NCBI GenBank assembly: GCA_030220185.1
Contig: JASPKZ010001601.1
Location: forward strand, 248,001 to 312,000
Length of the DNA: 64,000 bases
Reading direction: 5' to 3'
Source of the DNA: Diploptera punctata
Taxonomy: Eukaryota; Arthropoda; Insecta; Blattodea; Blaberidae
Positions 35,305 to 45,460 of the stretch are shown here, piece after piece; within the stretch, counting starts at the first letter, position 1, and each line of letters starts with the position of its first letter. The position numbers and the translations under genes are program-made. Under the pieces are notes generated by a model. That model was not told the DNA's origin. It made no database searches and was given only the letters and a program-made list of their open reading frames with translations.

Positions 35305-36318
35305 GTATCTTAACGTTCCATGTTCCTAGGAACATGTCTCTGTGTTTGAGCCTTTGGCATGGGTTCCCTGAAGTAGTCCCCGCCCAGAGAACCGAATGAG
35401 GGATTTTTTTGACCTCGAGTAACACTAAGAAATTCGGATTGGAAGTAAATATCAATAAAACTAAATACATGGTCACACATAGAAATAATTATATAATGGA
35501 AATGGACAGCTAATGACAAATGAGGGAAATTTTGAGGAAGTGGCTGAATTCAAATACCTAGGAACAATAATCACAAATAGGAAAAAGATGCACAAGGAAT
35601 TTAACATAGCCTCAATTCTGGAAATGCGTGCTATTATGCATTGCAGAGACCCTTGACGTCCCAACACCTTTCAAAAAACGTTACACTGAAAATATATAAA
35701 ATTGTTATTCTTACTTACTTACTCACTGGCACTATCGAACCCGTAGGTTCATGGCCGCAACGGACATAAGCTCTCCATACATCCCTATCCTGAGCTAATG
35801 CTTTCCAATCATTCCCTGTATAATCTACTTCCCTCAAATCATAGTTAATGTTGTTCTCCCACCTCATTCTTGGTCTACCAACTGGGCGTTTTCCTTCTGG
35901 CATTCTACCAGTTATATTATATGGATGCGAAACATGGACTCTTACTTTAAGGGAGGAAAGGAGATTACGAGTATTTGAGAATAAAGTTCTTAAGACAATT
36001 TTTGGACCAAAGAGAGATGAACAGAAGGTGAATGGAGAAGACTACATAACAATGAACTACGTAGTCTTGTAGACTACGTTGGGCAGGTCATGTGACACGA
36101 ATGGGGAATGAAAGACGTGCATGGAAGCTTCTTGTAGGAAAACCAGAGGGAAAACGTCCAGTTGGTAGACCAAGAATGAGGTGGGAGAATAACATTAACT
36201 ATGATTTGAGGGAAGTAGATTATACAGGGCATGATTGGAAAGCATTGGCTCAGGATATGAGTGTATAGAGAGCTTATGTCCGCGCGGCCATGAATCTACT
36301 GGTTCGATAGTGCCAGAA
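35305..36318 (+). mobile_element. RTE-1 copy with inverted 5' segment and nested insertion
   Basis: Positions 35305-35408 are the RTE-1 5' region in minus orientation (the reverse of ttcaggggaacccat-type sequence at 19280-19340). From 35414 the element runs plus, through INKTKY and EFKYLGTIIT. It is broken at 35711-35902 by an inverted 3' fragment, then resumes at 'accagttatattatatgg' and reaches its terminus near 36318. Confidence 0.85.
35711..35902 (-). mobile_element. RTE-1 3' end nested inside another RTE-1
   Basis: A 192-bp, 5'-truncated copy whose (TTAC)n tail starts at 35711. ATTCT occurs just before it and again at 35903-35907, and intact copies have it once, so it is a 5-bp target duplication. 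Confidence 0.82.
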
Positions 36319-36319
36319 A

Positions 36320-36934
36320 GTCTTATGTATCAGTAAAAAACCAACAATTTAGTAACAGTTATTGGAAAAGTTTCAACAGAGATATAATAAGAATTATCAC
36401 AAAATAATTGTAATTTATAGCTTGAAGTTACTGTAAATAACTAGAAAAAAAGGTTGAAAGATAAAAAGCTTTTTCTTAAGCAATAAAAATGTTGCATTGC
36501 ATCAGATAGTACAACCGGAAAATGTGTGACGTAAAAAATTAAGTTTGACGTAAAGAATGCCAGTAGTAGAGGGTGGTGACAAGAAAGAAAGTTGCGCCGG
36601 AATTAAAAAATGACCTCCTCTTCGAAATTAAAAGAGAATCACGTCATGAAAAATGTGCAAGTTCTAGAAGAGAAGTTACTGTGCAGACAGATAGAGAAAA
36701 AAAAAGAGAGATTAAATTCCAGTAATGGCAGAGAATCCGCAAAAGATGATAGGATGGAAAGAAAGTATGAAATTCAAATTAGTCGGTGTTGGAGACAAAA
36801 GAATTGCGGCAAGAAATAAAAGAGGTTTCCTTCACACGTATCTTCACTGTGCATAATCTCCATATTTTAATTGTGTTTCAACGACAGACGATAGAAATCA
36901 TGACACATAAGAATGATCTGTCCTTTATCGACCT
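36320..36934. other. non-coding stretch
   Basis: An ORF of 69 codons at 36610-36819 is lysine-rich with no recognised domain. Otherwise AT-rich. Confidence 0.4.
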
Positions 36935-37215
36935 AATAAATAATAGTTTTAAAAAACTAAAACAACACGCTTTATTAGAAAACCGAACTAAAAAATGAAA
37001 AATAATTTTAATTTCCAACACGCTTGGGATAAAATTAAAGTGGTCAACAAAAAAATCATCTCCAGCACATCTAGAATAAAACTAGAGTTATCTACAAAAA
37101 ATAAAATAATTTTACCATCAAAAGCGTGGGGTGCTTTTTATGATTTTTACATTTTCTTCTTAGAGACTTTACTTTCACCAATATCTGTTTATTATCAAAT
37201 ATATTAATTGATATA
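36935..37215 (-). repeat. FB-B, one-arm copy
   Basis: One arm (36986-37135) plus the spacer of the foldback element, ending at the start of the other arm (gagcaccc), where repeat D takes over. Confidence 0.7.
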
Positions 37216-37375
37216 GAGCACCCACCTGTGACTCGAACTTATCATTCCTTGATAATGACATGTGGGATCATGTCGAAACGTCGGAGTCAGTGGCCAGAGG
37301 CCGAACTTGAATCCAAGACGCGGAAAACCCAAGAAAACTTTCTTATTCATATTTATATCCGCGAAAATCTGCAAT
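37216..37375 (+). repeat. Repeat D
   Basis: Closely matches 11228-11375. It is followed by (CA)n(TA)n. Confidence 0.65.
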
Positions 37376-37377
37376 AT

Positions 37378-37413
<36 letters not shown>

Positions 37414-37459
37414 GACGTTATCATTAAATTTTGACATTTAGCAATGAATGCGAAATATG

Positions 37460-37506
<47 letters not shown>

Positions 37507-37510
<4 letters not shown>

Positions 37511-37831
37511 TGACATTTGGCAATGAAGGCAAATATGATATGAAAAGAAAAAAGAATGCTTGAGTCGGGATATGAACTCGAGTCTCTAAAGTCTGTACCT
37601 TTAGCGGTCTAACCAACTGAGCTACCCAAGAATTCCAACACAAACATACAATTTTCTTATACATGTAGTATTCTCAATTCACATAAGAGGTAGCGGAAAT
37701 TTCTTCCAACTGCCATCTAGCGGCTATGCATAAGAAAATTGTATGTTTGTGTTGTTGGTTAGAGCGCTAAAGGTACAGACTTTAGAGACTCGAGTTCAAA
37801 TCCCGACTCAAGCATTCTTTTTTCTTTTCAT

Positions 37832-37869
<38 letters not shown>

Positions 37870-37870
37870 A
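37507..37870. mobile_element. Palindromic tRNA-like element P2
   Basis: The left arm holds a 72-nt tRNA-like sequence on the minus strand (37559-37630; A box TAGCTCAGTTGG, B-box region GAGTTCATATCCC). The right arm has a plus-strand copy (37752-37812) with the intact B-box region GAGTTCAAATCCC but missing the acceptor and half of the A box. Inner arms 'caacacaaacatacaatttt' pair with the reverse at 37733-37756. T6 runs follow both tRNA-like units (37548-37553 as A6; 37818-37823). The spacer carries a CTCF-like motif at 37710-37723. Confidence 0.8.
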
Positions 37871-38039
37871 ATGTGGTGATGGTGATTTTTTATGTCTACT
37901 AGATAGGATCGTGAATCCAAGACGCGGAAAACCCAAGAAAACTTTCACATTCATACTCATATCCGCGAAAATCTGTAATATAACACACACACACACACAC
38001 ACATACACACATATATATTGCAGTGAAGATTTATATATA

Positions 38040-38404
38040 TGTTATAATTAAATGTTTAACATTCAGCAATGCAAGCTTAATATGGTATGATAAGAAAAAT
38101 AAATGTCTAGACGGGATTCGAACCCGGATCTCTGTGTCTGTACCTCAGTGTGATATCCATTACACCACCAGGCGAATCCAATTCAAACATTTTTTTTTTT
38201 TTGCTTGCTTGTTATAGTCAGCTACTAGATGGCAGTGAAGACCGAGTTCTCGCGACATCTAGTAATAATGGAGAATACAATACATATATAAGAAAAATAA
38301 ATGTTTGAATTGGATTCGCCTGGTAGTGTAATGGATATCACATGAGGTACAGAGTCAGAGATCCGGGTTCGAATCGCGTCCAGGCATTATTTATTTATCA
38401 TACC

Positions 38405-38439
<35 letters not shown>

Positions 38440-38440
38440 G
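38040..38440. mobile_element. Palindromic tRNA-like element P3
   Basis: Divergent tRNA-like sequences at 38104-38174 (minus) and 38317-38386 (plus), with acceptor GCCTGG/CCAGGC in the right copy, A box TAGTGTAATGG and B box GGTTCGAATCC. Inner arms read 'cgaatccaattcaaacattt' and its reverse. The spacer is homologous to P2's in the opposite orientation and has a CTCF-like motif at 38222-38235. Confidence 0.8.
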
Positions 38441-38485
38441 ACGTTATCATTAAATTTTGACATTTAGGAACGAAAGCCAAATATG

Positions 38486-38533
<48 letters not shown>

Positions 38534-38784
38534 GTGGTGATGGTTGATGTCTACTAGATAGGATTGTGAAGATCTGCAACTTTTTTCAGAAATATTTTCA
38601 CGAGAACAAGCTCAATAGATTAATTCCTTCGGAATTCGCTGTAAAAATGAAGACCAATGCGATGTTCAATGTAGGTGTGTGGTGGCCTTAGAGCTAGAGT
38701 TATTTCACTACGTGTATTCACGTCGCTACTACATCACGAGAGAATGTGGAAATTCGTATAATTTTCTATTTATTTAAATATGTC

Positions 38785-38960
38785 CGTCGCCGTGGCGTAG
38801 TCGGTAGAGTCCCTACCTTCCACTCCGGCGACCCGGGTTCGATTCCTGGCGGGGTACGGGATTTTACATCTCCACCTTGCGTCTGGGTGTGTGTGTCCTG
38901 TCCTTGTGTCTATGTGAGAACTAAAGAAAGTTAACAAACAGGTAAAATAAAAAAGAAAAG
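38785..38960 (+). mobile_element. SINE-C (tRNA-Gly-like head)
   Basis: A tRNA-like head with A box TGGCGTAGTCGG, anticodon-loop region CTTCCA (TCC, glycine-like) and B box GGTTCGATTCC. A unique body with TG repeats and an A-rich tail follow. Single copy in this window. Confidence 0.7.
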
Positions 38961-39544
38961 GGTAAAACAAGAAGGAAAATCAGTGTAAACGGTAAAAAGG
39001 TAAATTATAAAAAAAAAGAGTTAGGAAACAAGAAAGCGGAAATTGCACAAATAAAATATTTATTGTCCAAGTTGTAGGAATTAAACAGTAAACTCTACGT
39101 CATTCTCTATGTTTGTTTTTAGTGTACAACCATATCCTGTTTGTTATATTTATTTGAGAATAGTGGTTCTTGTAAGTCTGCTCGAGATGGAAGATTTAGA
39201 AAATTAGGTTTTCCAGAACATCTGTTTATATTTTACAACAGTTTACATCGTAAATCTCAATTTTCTACAGACACGACTTTGTGATCAGTTGGTTACAATA
39301 CAGCGAGGACAATACAGAAATTAGGCAATAAATCAATGAGAGTATTTTTTTCCTACTTCCATGAATTAACTACACGACTCATTTTCTTTAGCACAATGAT
39401 AGCTCTGCTGTATCCGGTATCACCGGAAACAATTGTTTAAATCACGCTATAAAGTAGACAAGAATTGAATACCGCAACTACTAGCTCCAAATTAAACGAA
39501 ATTGTAAAGTAAGATAGGTCACTCACCTAAGTAGAAATATAAAT
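38961..39544. other. non-coding stretch
   Basis: Nothing recognised. Confidence 0.45.
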
Positions 39545-39965
39545 AATAGTTTCAAAAACTAAAACAACACGCTTTATTAGAAAACCGAACTAAAAAATGA
39601 AAAATAATTTTAATTTCCAACACGCTTGGGATAAAATTAAAGTGGTCAACAAAAAATTCACCTCCAACACATATAGAATAAAACTAGAGTTATCAACAAA
39701 AAGAAAATAATTTTACCATCAAAAGCGTGGGGTGCTCTATATCAATTAATATATTTGATAATGAACAGATATCGGTAAAAGTAAAGTATCTAAGAAGAAA
39801 ATGTAAAAATCATAAAAAGCACCCCACGCTTTTGATGGCAAAATTATTTTCTTTTTGTGATAACTCTAGTTTTATTCTAGATGTGTTGGAGATGTTTTTT
39901 TTTGTTGATCACTTTAATTTTATCCCGAGCGTGTTGGAAATTACAATTATTTTTCATACTTTAGT
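39545..39965. repeat. FB-B foldback element, two-arm copy
   Basis: Arms 39589-39736 and 39818-39963 are inverted repeats of about 147 bp with few mismatches, around an 81-bp spacer. There is no coding sequence. The right arm ends abruptly at an RTE-3 fragment. Confidence 0.85.
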
Positions 39966-40090
39966 TTTACTTCTGATAGGATCTACACCTCGAAATGCCA
40001 TAATTTTTGTTTTCTCTGTAGATATATTCAATCCATAATCTTCTGTAATTTTGTTAAGTTCATACAGACCTTTCTGTAGATTATCTTCTG
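39966..40090 (-). mobile_element. RTE-3-like fragment
   Basis: The minus strand reads LQKGLYELNKITEDYGLN and EKTKIMAFRGVDPIRSK, the same region as 411-540. Confidence 0.75.
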
Positions 40091-40754
40091 AATTTTCCCA
40101 GAAACTTTATTATCAAATGCCCGTAATTTTTTATCCTCAGTTGAAGTAAGATTAACAAATTTAATTAGCCTATAATTTATTACGAAAAGGTAGTTGTTAC
40201 GGAATTCAAACCCAGTATTTATCTTAACAACTGAGCAAAACAAAAGAAAAAATATATCAATGGGCAATCAAATTTGAAACTTTCTTAAATATGAACTAAC
40301 TTCTGAGAGAAACCGTTCGGTCACACAGTTGCTCTCCATTTGAAAATGTTTCTGGACATTTCTACAAAACAAAACTTGGGAAAGGAACATGGCGCCAGCA
40401 GACCATTAAGGGTAAAGGTGTGACTGACAATATAATCCTCGTGGTGACATCAATCACACGACATGCCCACTCCGTTTTAATTGCAAGTGACGACGCGAGT
40501 AGTGGACTGTGTTATCCACAAATTAATTGCGCCTTAATAACGCCTGACATTTTCCGTTTCGTCAACTTGATTCTCTCCAACACCCGGGGAAATTAAACCG
40601 TCTGCACTAATGAACTAAACGCACGGATCGGACAAACCTAAACACGTTAAAGAATGTGTGCACATGAATAGAATATGCGGAAACCGGGCATTGAATATTT
40701 TCTCAATTCAGATTTATTAGCAAACGTAATGCAGCAAAAGTTTTTTTTTAACTT
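40091..40754. other. non-coding stretch
   Basis: More GC-balanced than its surroundings around 40380-40700. No exon-like ORF recognised. Confidence 0.4.
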
Positions 40755-41227
40755 TTATAAGAATTAATCATTTTTATTGGTCCAAGAATTGAAAATGAAA
40801 ACAAATCAGGAATTTATCAGATTAAATGCAGGAATTGTGACAAAATTTATATTGGAAAAACAAAAAGAAATTTGAAAACAAGGGTGAAAGAACATCTTAG
40901 AAACATCAAAAATGGAGAAGTGGAAAAGTCAGCAGTAGCTGCTCATGCTTGGTCCGAAAAACATTTAATTGAATCAAAAGCCAGTCTAATTAAACAAATA
41001 GACAAACAAAAGGAACTCACGGTTTGGGAAAAGATCCACATTCAGAAAAACAAAGGAAAACTTTGAAATTCCTGCAAATGTTGACCTCATTCAGAGATTC
41101 ATCGGTCCACCAACAGAGGGAAGAAGAAGAGTTACTTCCAATCGACATAACATCAGTCGCCAAAGAAGTTCTGAAGATGAGACAGTTATGGTCTCGAAAC
41201 CGCGATCTACTTACAAGATTTATATGA
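40755..41227 (+). mobile_element. Penelope-like element, GIY-YIG endonuclease end
   Basis: Translation gives SGIYQIKCRNCDKIYIGKTK, then RVKEHLRNI and a HAWSEKH block, ordered as in the GIY-YIG domain that follows reverse transcriptase in Penelope-like elements. One frameshift near 41060 moves the end into another frame. The reverse transcriptase is missing. It belongs to a different lineage from the copy at 58372-60300. Confidence 0.85.
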
Positions 41228-41254
41228 GGTGACGTAAGAAACGATTAATTTCAC

Positions 41255-42340
41255 CACAGTAAAACTTGTTCGAAGCGGAATCTCATCGGACCATTTTTTT
41301 TTTCACATTAGACAAAATTCCGCATTATAGCAAAACTAAAATTTATCAAAAATCTTAGATTACAGAGCACCGTATGTGTCTTTTTACGTACCTTGGATTA
41401 ATTGTAGCTCCGCTGCCATTGAAAAGTGAGGTATAGTTTGTATGAGCGACTTCGACGGTAACGCACTAAAAAACAGTCCCGTTTCGTCAGCGTTAAAAAT
41501 GTCTCTTAGGCGCGTATCCTGAAATTAAAGTATGCAGTTTCGGTTTCTACTCACAAACTATACTTTCCTCTACATCCTTTCATCCCCCGCAAGTTTCATT
41601 CCAGTCTCCATTGCGTCGTCTTTTAAAACTGCCATCCAACCCGAAGATTACTTGAAATCGATTTTCCTTAGGGATATTGCAACAGCTAGAGCTTGACTTG
41701 GGAGGATGGATCCGAAAATTCGGAAAATGTTTGATTGTGTACTTGTAAAACATTCCCACATTACTTCCGTCGATTTTTTTTTTGCTTTGTCTTCATTTGA
41801 TGATTTCCTTGCGTCCATTCATTAATTATTTGTTCTATCTGTTTTAAAATCTCATAAACTTAGGGTTTTCCACATTTAAATTTAGTCATTATTTCGCTTT
41901 CTTTATCTCCAATCACTTTCACTTTTTCGTTTAATGACAATGATACATACGATTTAGCCATCTTTATTCCGGAAATTCAGACGCTACCTGTGAAAGATAC
42001 GTACATAATCGATCTCAGATCTTAAACTAATTAAATATTTTACAGTGCACTGGTTATTTGTAAGACAGATGTCACACGCCAAATGTTTTTAAACAAACCT
42101 GTATTTCGCATAAGGGGTGTGCAGTGAAGCTGAAAGAAATTTCAGATACAGGTAGAAACTCTAATTCACATGGCGACTGGAATCACCCCTTATTGTGTAT
42201 AAATATCCTTCCGTTTCCACGTTGGACAGATTCCGTTTTATACAAAATAAATACAAGTAAAATTACTAATACTTCGCCGGGACCAATCAATTTGTTCACA
42301 TTGGGCAGATTTCCGCATTATTTACTTTCCGGATTAAACA
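41255..42340 (-). mobile_element. Tigger/pogo-type DNA transposon relic
   Basis: The minus-strand start at 41961 reads MAKSYVSLSLNEKVKVIGDK, then VYEILKQIEQIINEW, the CENP-B-like helix-turn-helix start of Tigger transposases. Downstream, at about 41470-41510, is FNADETGLFFSA, which contains the first catalytic aspartate region. Multiple stops and deletions make it inactive. Similar 'ttccgcattat' strings lie at both sides (41318 and 42312). Confidence 0.8.
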
Positions 42341-42342
42341 AG

Positions 42343-42545
42343 TCCTAACAAATGTCACTCTTGATTGCCAAATTCTCTAGATAAATTGGAATAAAATTAA
42401 GCTGTTTACTCACAAATCATTATTTAAATATAGTTGCAGGTATTTTAAAATATTTATATATTTAATGTAAACGGATGTTTGAAAACAAATCAGAAATGTG
42501 TGCTTATGTTTCACTGCAACTTGATCATATTATTTATTGCCAACT
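42343..42545 (+). mobile_element. M730 fragment with inverted end
   Basis: Positions 42343-42390 are hairpin sequence in minus orientation (cctaacaaatgtcactcttg), joined directly to plus-orientation interior (aaaattaagctgtttactca). It is truncated on the right. Confidence 0.8.
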
Positions 42546-42944
42546 GAATGCTGTTTAAATTCCAGAACAGTAGAATTTTAAACTGAAATACATTTTCTAT
42601 AATATTACGGAAGAGGGACAATATAAAAATAAGAAACACTGTTAGAAAATGGAATGAAAATATTGCAGCACGACAATGTATGTAGACATCAGATTAGGAA
42701 AGACTAAAAATTGGAGGAATCTGGAGTGCAATTCGAAAAAGAAACAGGTGGATAACAGAGAGCCACAAATAAATGTATAGAGAAAACAGTAACCTGCCAC
42801 GGTGCATGGCCTATTTGCAATCCTTTGAGGAAGTAAATGTTACAACTCACAATTAGAACTGAACACCACAAAAGACAACACAATTTAATGAGACACCTTA
42901 TTTGCGTATAAGAATTTTTTATAATGAGAGAGGATGTCACTTAC
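42546..42944 (-). other. NOS1AP-like intron sequence downstream of the exon
   Basis: No repeat recognised. It follows the donor GTAAGT on the minus strand. Confidence 0.6.
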
Positions 42945-43053
42945 TTTCTTGTTGGATTTGAAGACATTGCATTTGAAGATGTTACTAGCGCCATCTCTTG
43001 CGATGTAACTGAATATCTTGAGGTCTTGCGAGTCATGTGACACGTAGAATATC
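42945..43053 (-). CDS. NOS1AP: Internal exon of a NOS1AP/CAPON orthologue (PTB domain)
   Basis: A 109-bp exon encoding 36 complete codons, beginning [20 protein letters not shown] and continuing [16 protein letters not shown]. From memory this is almost identical to the human NOS1AP phosphotyrosine-binding domain, with a couple of conservative changes. NOS1AP is an adaptor that binds neuronal nitric oxide synthase and other scaffold partners. The acceptor is 'tttgttttcgcag' followed by G, which completes a split arginine codon (phase 2). The donor is AAA followed by GTAAGT (phase 0). Intact splice sites and frame argue for a live exon, not a processed copy. I did not find neighbouring exons in the window, so flanking introns are long. 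Confidence 0.93.
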
Positions 43054-43235
43054 CTGCGAAAACAAAACAATAACACTTGATCAACATGATTTGTGTCTCA
43101 TGAGTACCAATAGTTGTACTTAATGCAGTTTTTTATCCTGTTTTCAAATATGTATTCGGAATTTCTCCATCACCCAGTTTTTTTATTTCACTTTCAATTA
43201 ATGGATTTAAATAATTATTCTTTTAAATAAACCTA
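43054..43235 (-). other. NOS1AP-like intron sequence upstream of the exon
   Basis: No repeat recognised; ends at the acceptor. Confidence 0.55.
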
Positions 43236-43427
43236 GATTTCTTCCCGGAAAATCTTGGCGCAGTGAGCGATGAGCACGGGGAACACTTTCATCAGGAGAT
43301 TTCAGCTATTGAAAAGAGATATCAAGACAAATGGAATTCTAATACGCTGGTCGATTATTGTTGGACTATCAAGAGGGATGCTCCACAGGCGAAATATAGC
43401 AGAAAATCGTCATTTCTTACTTTCTAG
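43236..43427 (+). pseudogene. Conserved-looking ORF tail, probably transposon-derived
   Basis: An uninterrupted 63-codon frame ending in TAG reads DFFPENLGAVSDEHGEHFHQ, then EKRYQDKWNSNTLVDYCWT and QAKYSRKS. It has no start codon. I have the impression of a widespread arthropod repeat-encoded protein end, but I cannot name the family. It lies 180 bp from the NOS1AP exon on the opposite strand. Confidence 0.55.
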
Positions 43428-43746
43428 GTGAGTCCGAATGTCCGAATATTGTGTAGTTACGAATGTAGAAAATATGGAAGTGTTTGAAATTATAAATGCC
43501 TGTCTCTCAGAAACTTTCCGTATTGGAGAAAAACCGCTATAATATTTGAATTCAGGAGAAAAAAAATACCACCAGAATCACATATGTTTCTTTCTGAGAC
43601 AAAAAAAAAGTTTATTTTTTGTTGCTGGTTGTAATATAATAAACATCAACAAGACAAAGAACAACATATTGTCGTGAATGAGAAATGAAGTGCGAATCTT
43701 AAGAAAATAAAAGAGTAACAAGAAGAAACAGTATTACAATAGATAA
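43428..43746. other. non-coding stretch
   Basis: Nothing recognised. Confidence 0.4.
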
Positions 43747-43805
43747 TTATCATAAGTAATGCCACAAGTGATTTCCAAACTATCGATAAATTCACGACTC
43801 ACGGA
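43747..43805 (+). mobile_element. M730 left-end fragment
   Basis: The standard left end (attatcataagtaatgccac) and first stem of the hairpin, ending in the loop at the junction with an RTE-1 tail. Confidence 0.8.
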
Positions 43806-43890
43806 GTGAGCTCAGGATAGGGATGTATGGAGAGCTTATGTCCGCGCGGCCATGAACCTACGGCTTCGATAGTGCCAGTGAGTAAGTAAT
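43806..43890 (+). mobile_element. RTE-1 3' end, very short copy
   Basis: Starts at 'gctcaggatagggatgtatg' and reaches the family end with a short GTAA tail. A strongly 5'-truncated insertion or recombination product. Confidence 0.8.
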
Positions 43891-43961
43891 AGTATGAATT
43901 ATAAGTTTTAAGACTGAATATAGTCATAGATTCACGCATATTGTCTTGCAACTGTTTACGT

Positions 43962-44181
43962 GAACCAATGTTAACAGTACAATTCATTGATACTCAACCT
44001 AAGGAACACTGCACACGAACCAATGTTAACAGTACAATTCATTGATACTCAACCTAAGGAACACTGCACACGAACCAATGTTAACAGTACAATTCATTGA
44101 TACTCAACCTAAGGAACACTGCACACGAACCAATGTTAACAGTACAATTCATTGATACTCAATCTAAGGAACACTGTACAC
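43962..44181. repeat. Tandem repeat, 55-bp unit, 4 copies
   Basis: The string 'gaaccaatgttaacagtaca' starts at 43962, 44017, 44072 and 44127. Copies are almost identical; the last has 'aatctaag' for 'aacctaag'. Confidence 0.97.
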
Positions 44182-44261
44182 CTTTTCGCCCTCTTATCCT
44201 TTCACCAGGGTTGTTACGAACTCCTTACTGCAGTATCGCCAAGCTAATTTATTAACTAAAC

Positions 44262-45010
44262 CAACTCACTGGCACTACCGAAACCGTAGGTTCATGGCCA
44301 CGCGGACATAAGCTCTCCATACATCCCATCCGGAGCTAATGTTTTCCTATCAATCCCTGTATAATCTACTTCCCTCAAATCATAGTTAATGTTATTCTCC
44401 CACCTCATTCTTCGTCTACCAACTGGACGTTTTCCCTCTGCTTTTCCTACAAGAAGCTTCCATGCACGTCTTTCGTTCCCCCATCCGTGCCACATGCCCT
44501 GCCCATCGCAGTCTACGAGACTTAACTGTTCTCGTTATATCTGGCTTCCTATAAAGACCATGTAATTCACTGTTATGTAGTCTTCTCCATTCACCTGTCT
44601 TTTCACTCTCTTTGGTCCAAAAAATTGTCCTAAGAACTTTATTCTCAAAAACTCGTAATCTCCTTTCCTCCCTTAAAATAAGAGTCCATGTTTCGCATCC
44701 ATATAATATAACTGGTAGAATAATAGTTTTATATATTTTCAGTTTAACGTTTTTTGAAAGGAGTTGGGACATCAAGAGTCTCTGCAATGGATAATAGCAC
44801 GCATTTCCAGAATTGAGCCTATGTTTAATTTCTTTGTGCATCTCATTCCTATTTGTGATTATTGTTCCTAGGTATTTGAATTCAGCCACTTCCTCAAAAT
44901 TTCCCTCATTTGTCATTAGCTGTCCATTTCCATTATATAATGTATTTCTACGTGTGACCATATATTTAGTTTTATTGATGTTACTCGAAGCTAATTTATT
45001 AAATTTCAAT
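44262..45010 (-). mobile_element. RTE-1 copy, long 3' part
   Basis: A 204-codon minus frame (44416-45030) reads INKTKYMVTRRNTLYNGNGQ, EFKYLGTIITNRNEMHKEI, ILPVILYGCETWTLILREE and LRWAGHVARMG, then frameshifts into KRPVGRRRMRWENNINYDLR (44292-44495). It begins after the reverse-transcriptase active site. Confidence 0.9.
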
Positions 45011-45460
45011 TTTATAACAACTGCAGCCACGTCATTAAACAGAATGTAAAAATATATATTGCGTATTAGAGAGCAGCACCACCCATCCCTGTTTTTTATT
45101 CCAACAGATGGAGCAGCAATAAATGTAAAGGTTTAAATACAGCTTCATTTTAATTGCATTCATTTTTATCCGCAGCTGACGTCATTTCCAAGCTTCACTG
45201 TTCACTGGGGACTGATTACGAGAAAAAGGATCTAACTCGATAATTAAAAAAGATCTGAAGATGATAAGGTTTCATATTATGACAGACAGAGAGCGCAGAG
45301 AGGAGCTTGGATTTTATTCTGATTTCCCTGGACGCTATCAAATATACTGGAATAAATACTTCGTTATTCCGGGGAGAGCGCACGCTACTCCGTACAGTTA
45401 TATAAAGTTAAATTGTGAATAATGTAATGTTTCGTTACTAAAAATTCATAACTCTCTTTA
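45011..45460. other. non-coding stretch
   Basis: No recognised coding sequence. Confidence 0.45.

Larger units (their letters stand above)
37380..38580. repeat. AT/CA-microsatellite block holding two palindromic elements
   Basis: (TA)n runs at 37395-37413, 37463-37506, 37836-37866, 38406-38440 and 38488-38530, and (CA)n at 37380-37393 and 37982-38003. They separate P2, P3 and a repeat D fragment (37912-37975). The string 'gacgttatcattaaattttg' occurs at 37414 and 38440, showing the block grew partly by duplication. Confidence 0.85.

Noticed and set aside
16558..38386. Functional tRNA genes
   Set aside because: Anticodon arms are non-standard in length, acceptors are mismatched or truncated, and all sit in palindromic or SINE-like repeats.
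42980..42995. CTCF-like AGATGGCGC in the NOS1AP exon
   Set aside because: The bases encode conserved residues of the PTB domain (RDGAS), so the match is explained by coding constraint.
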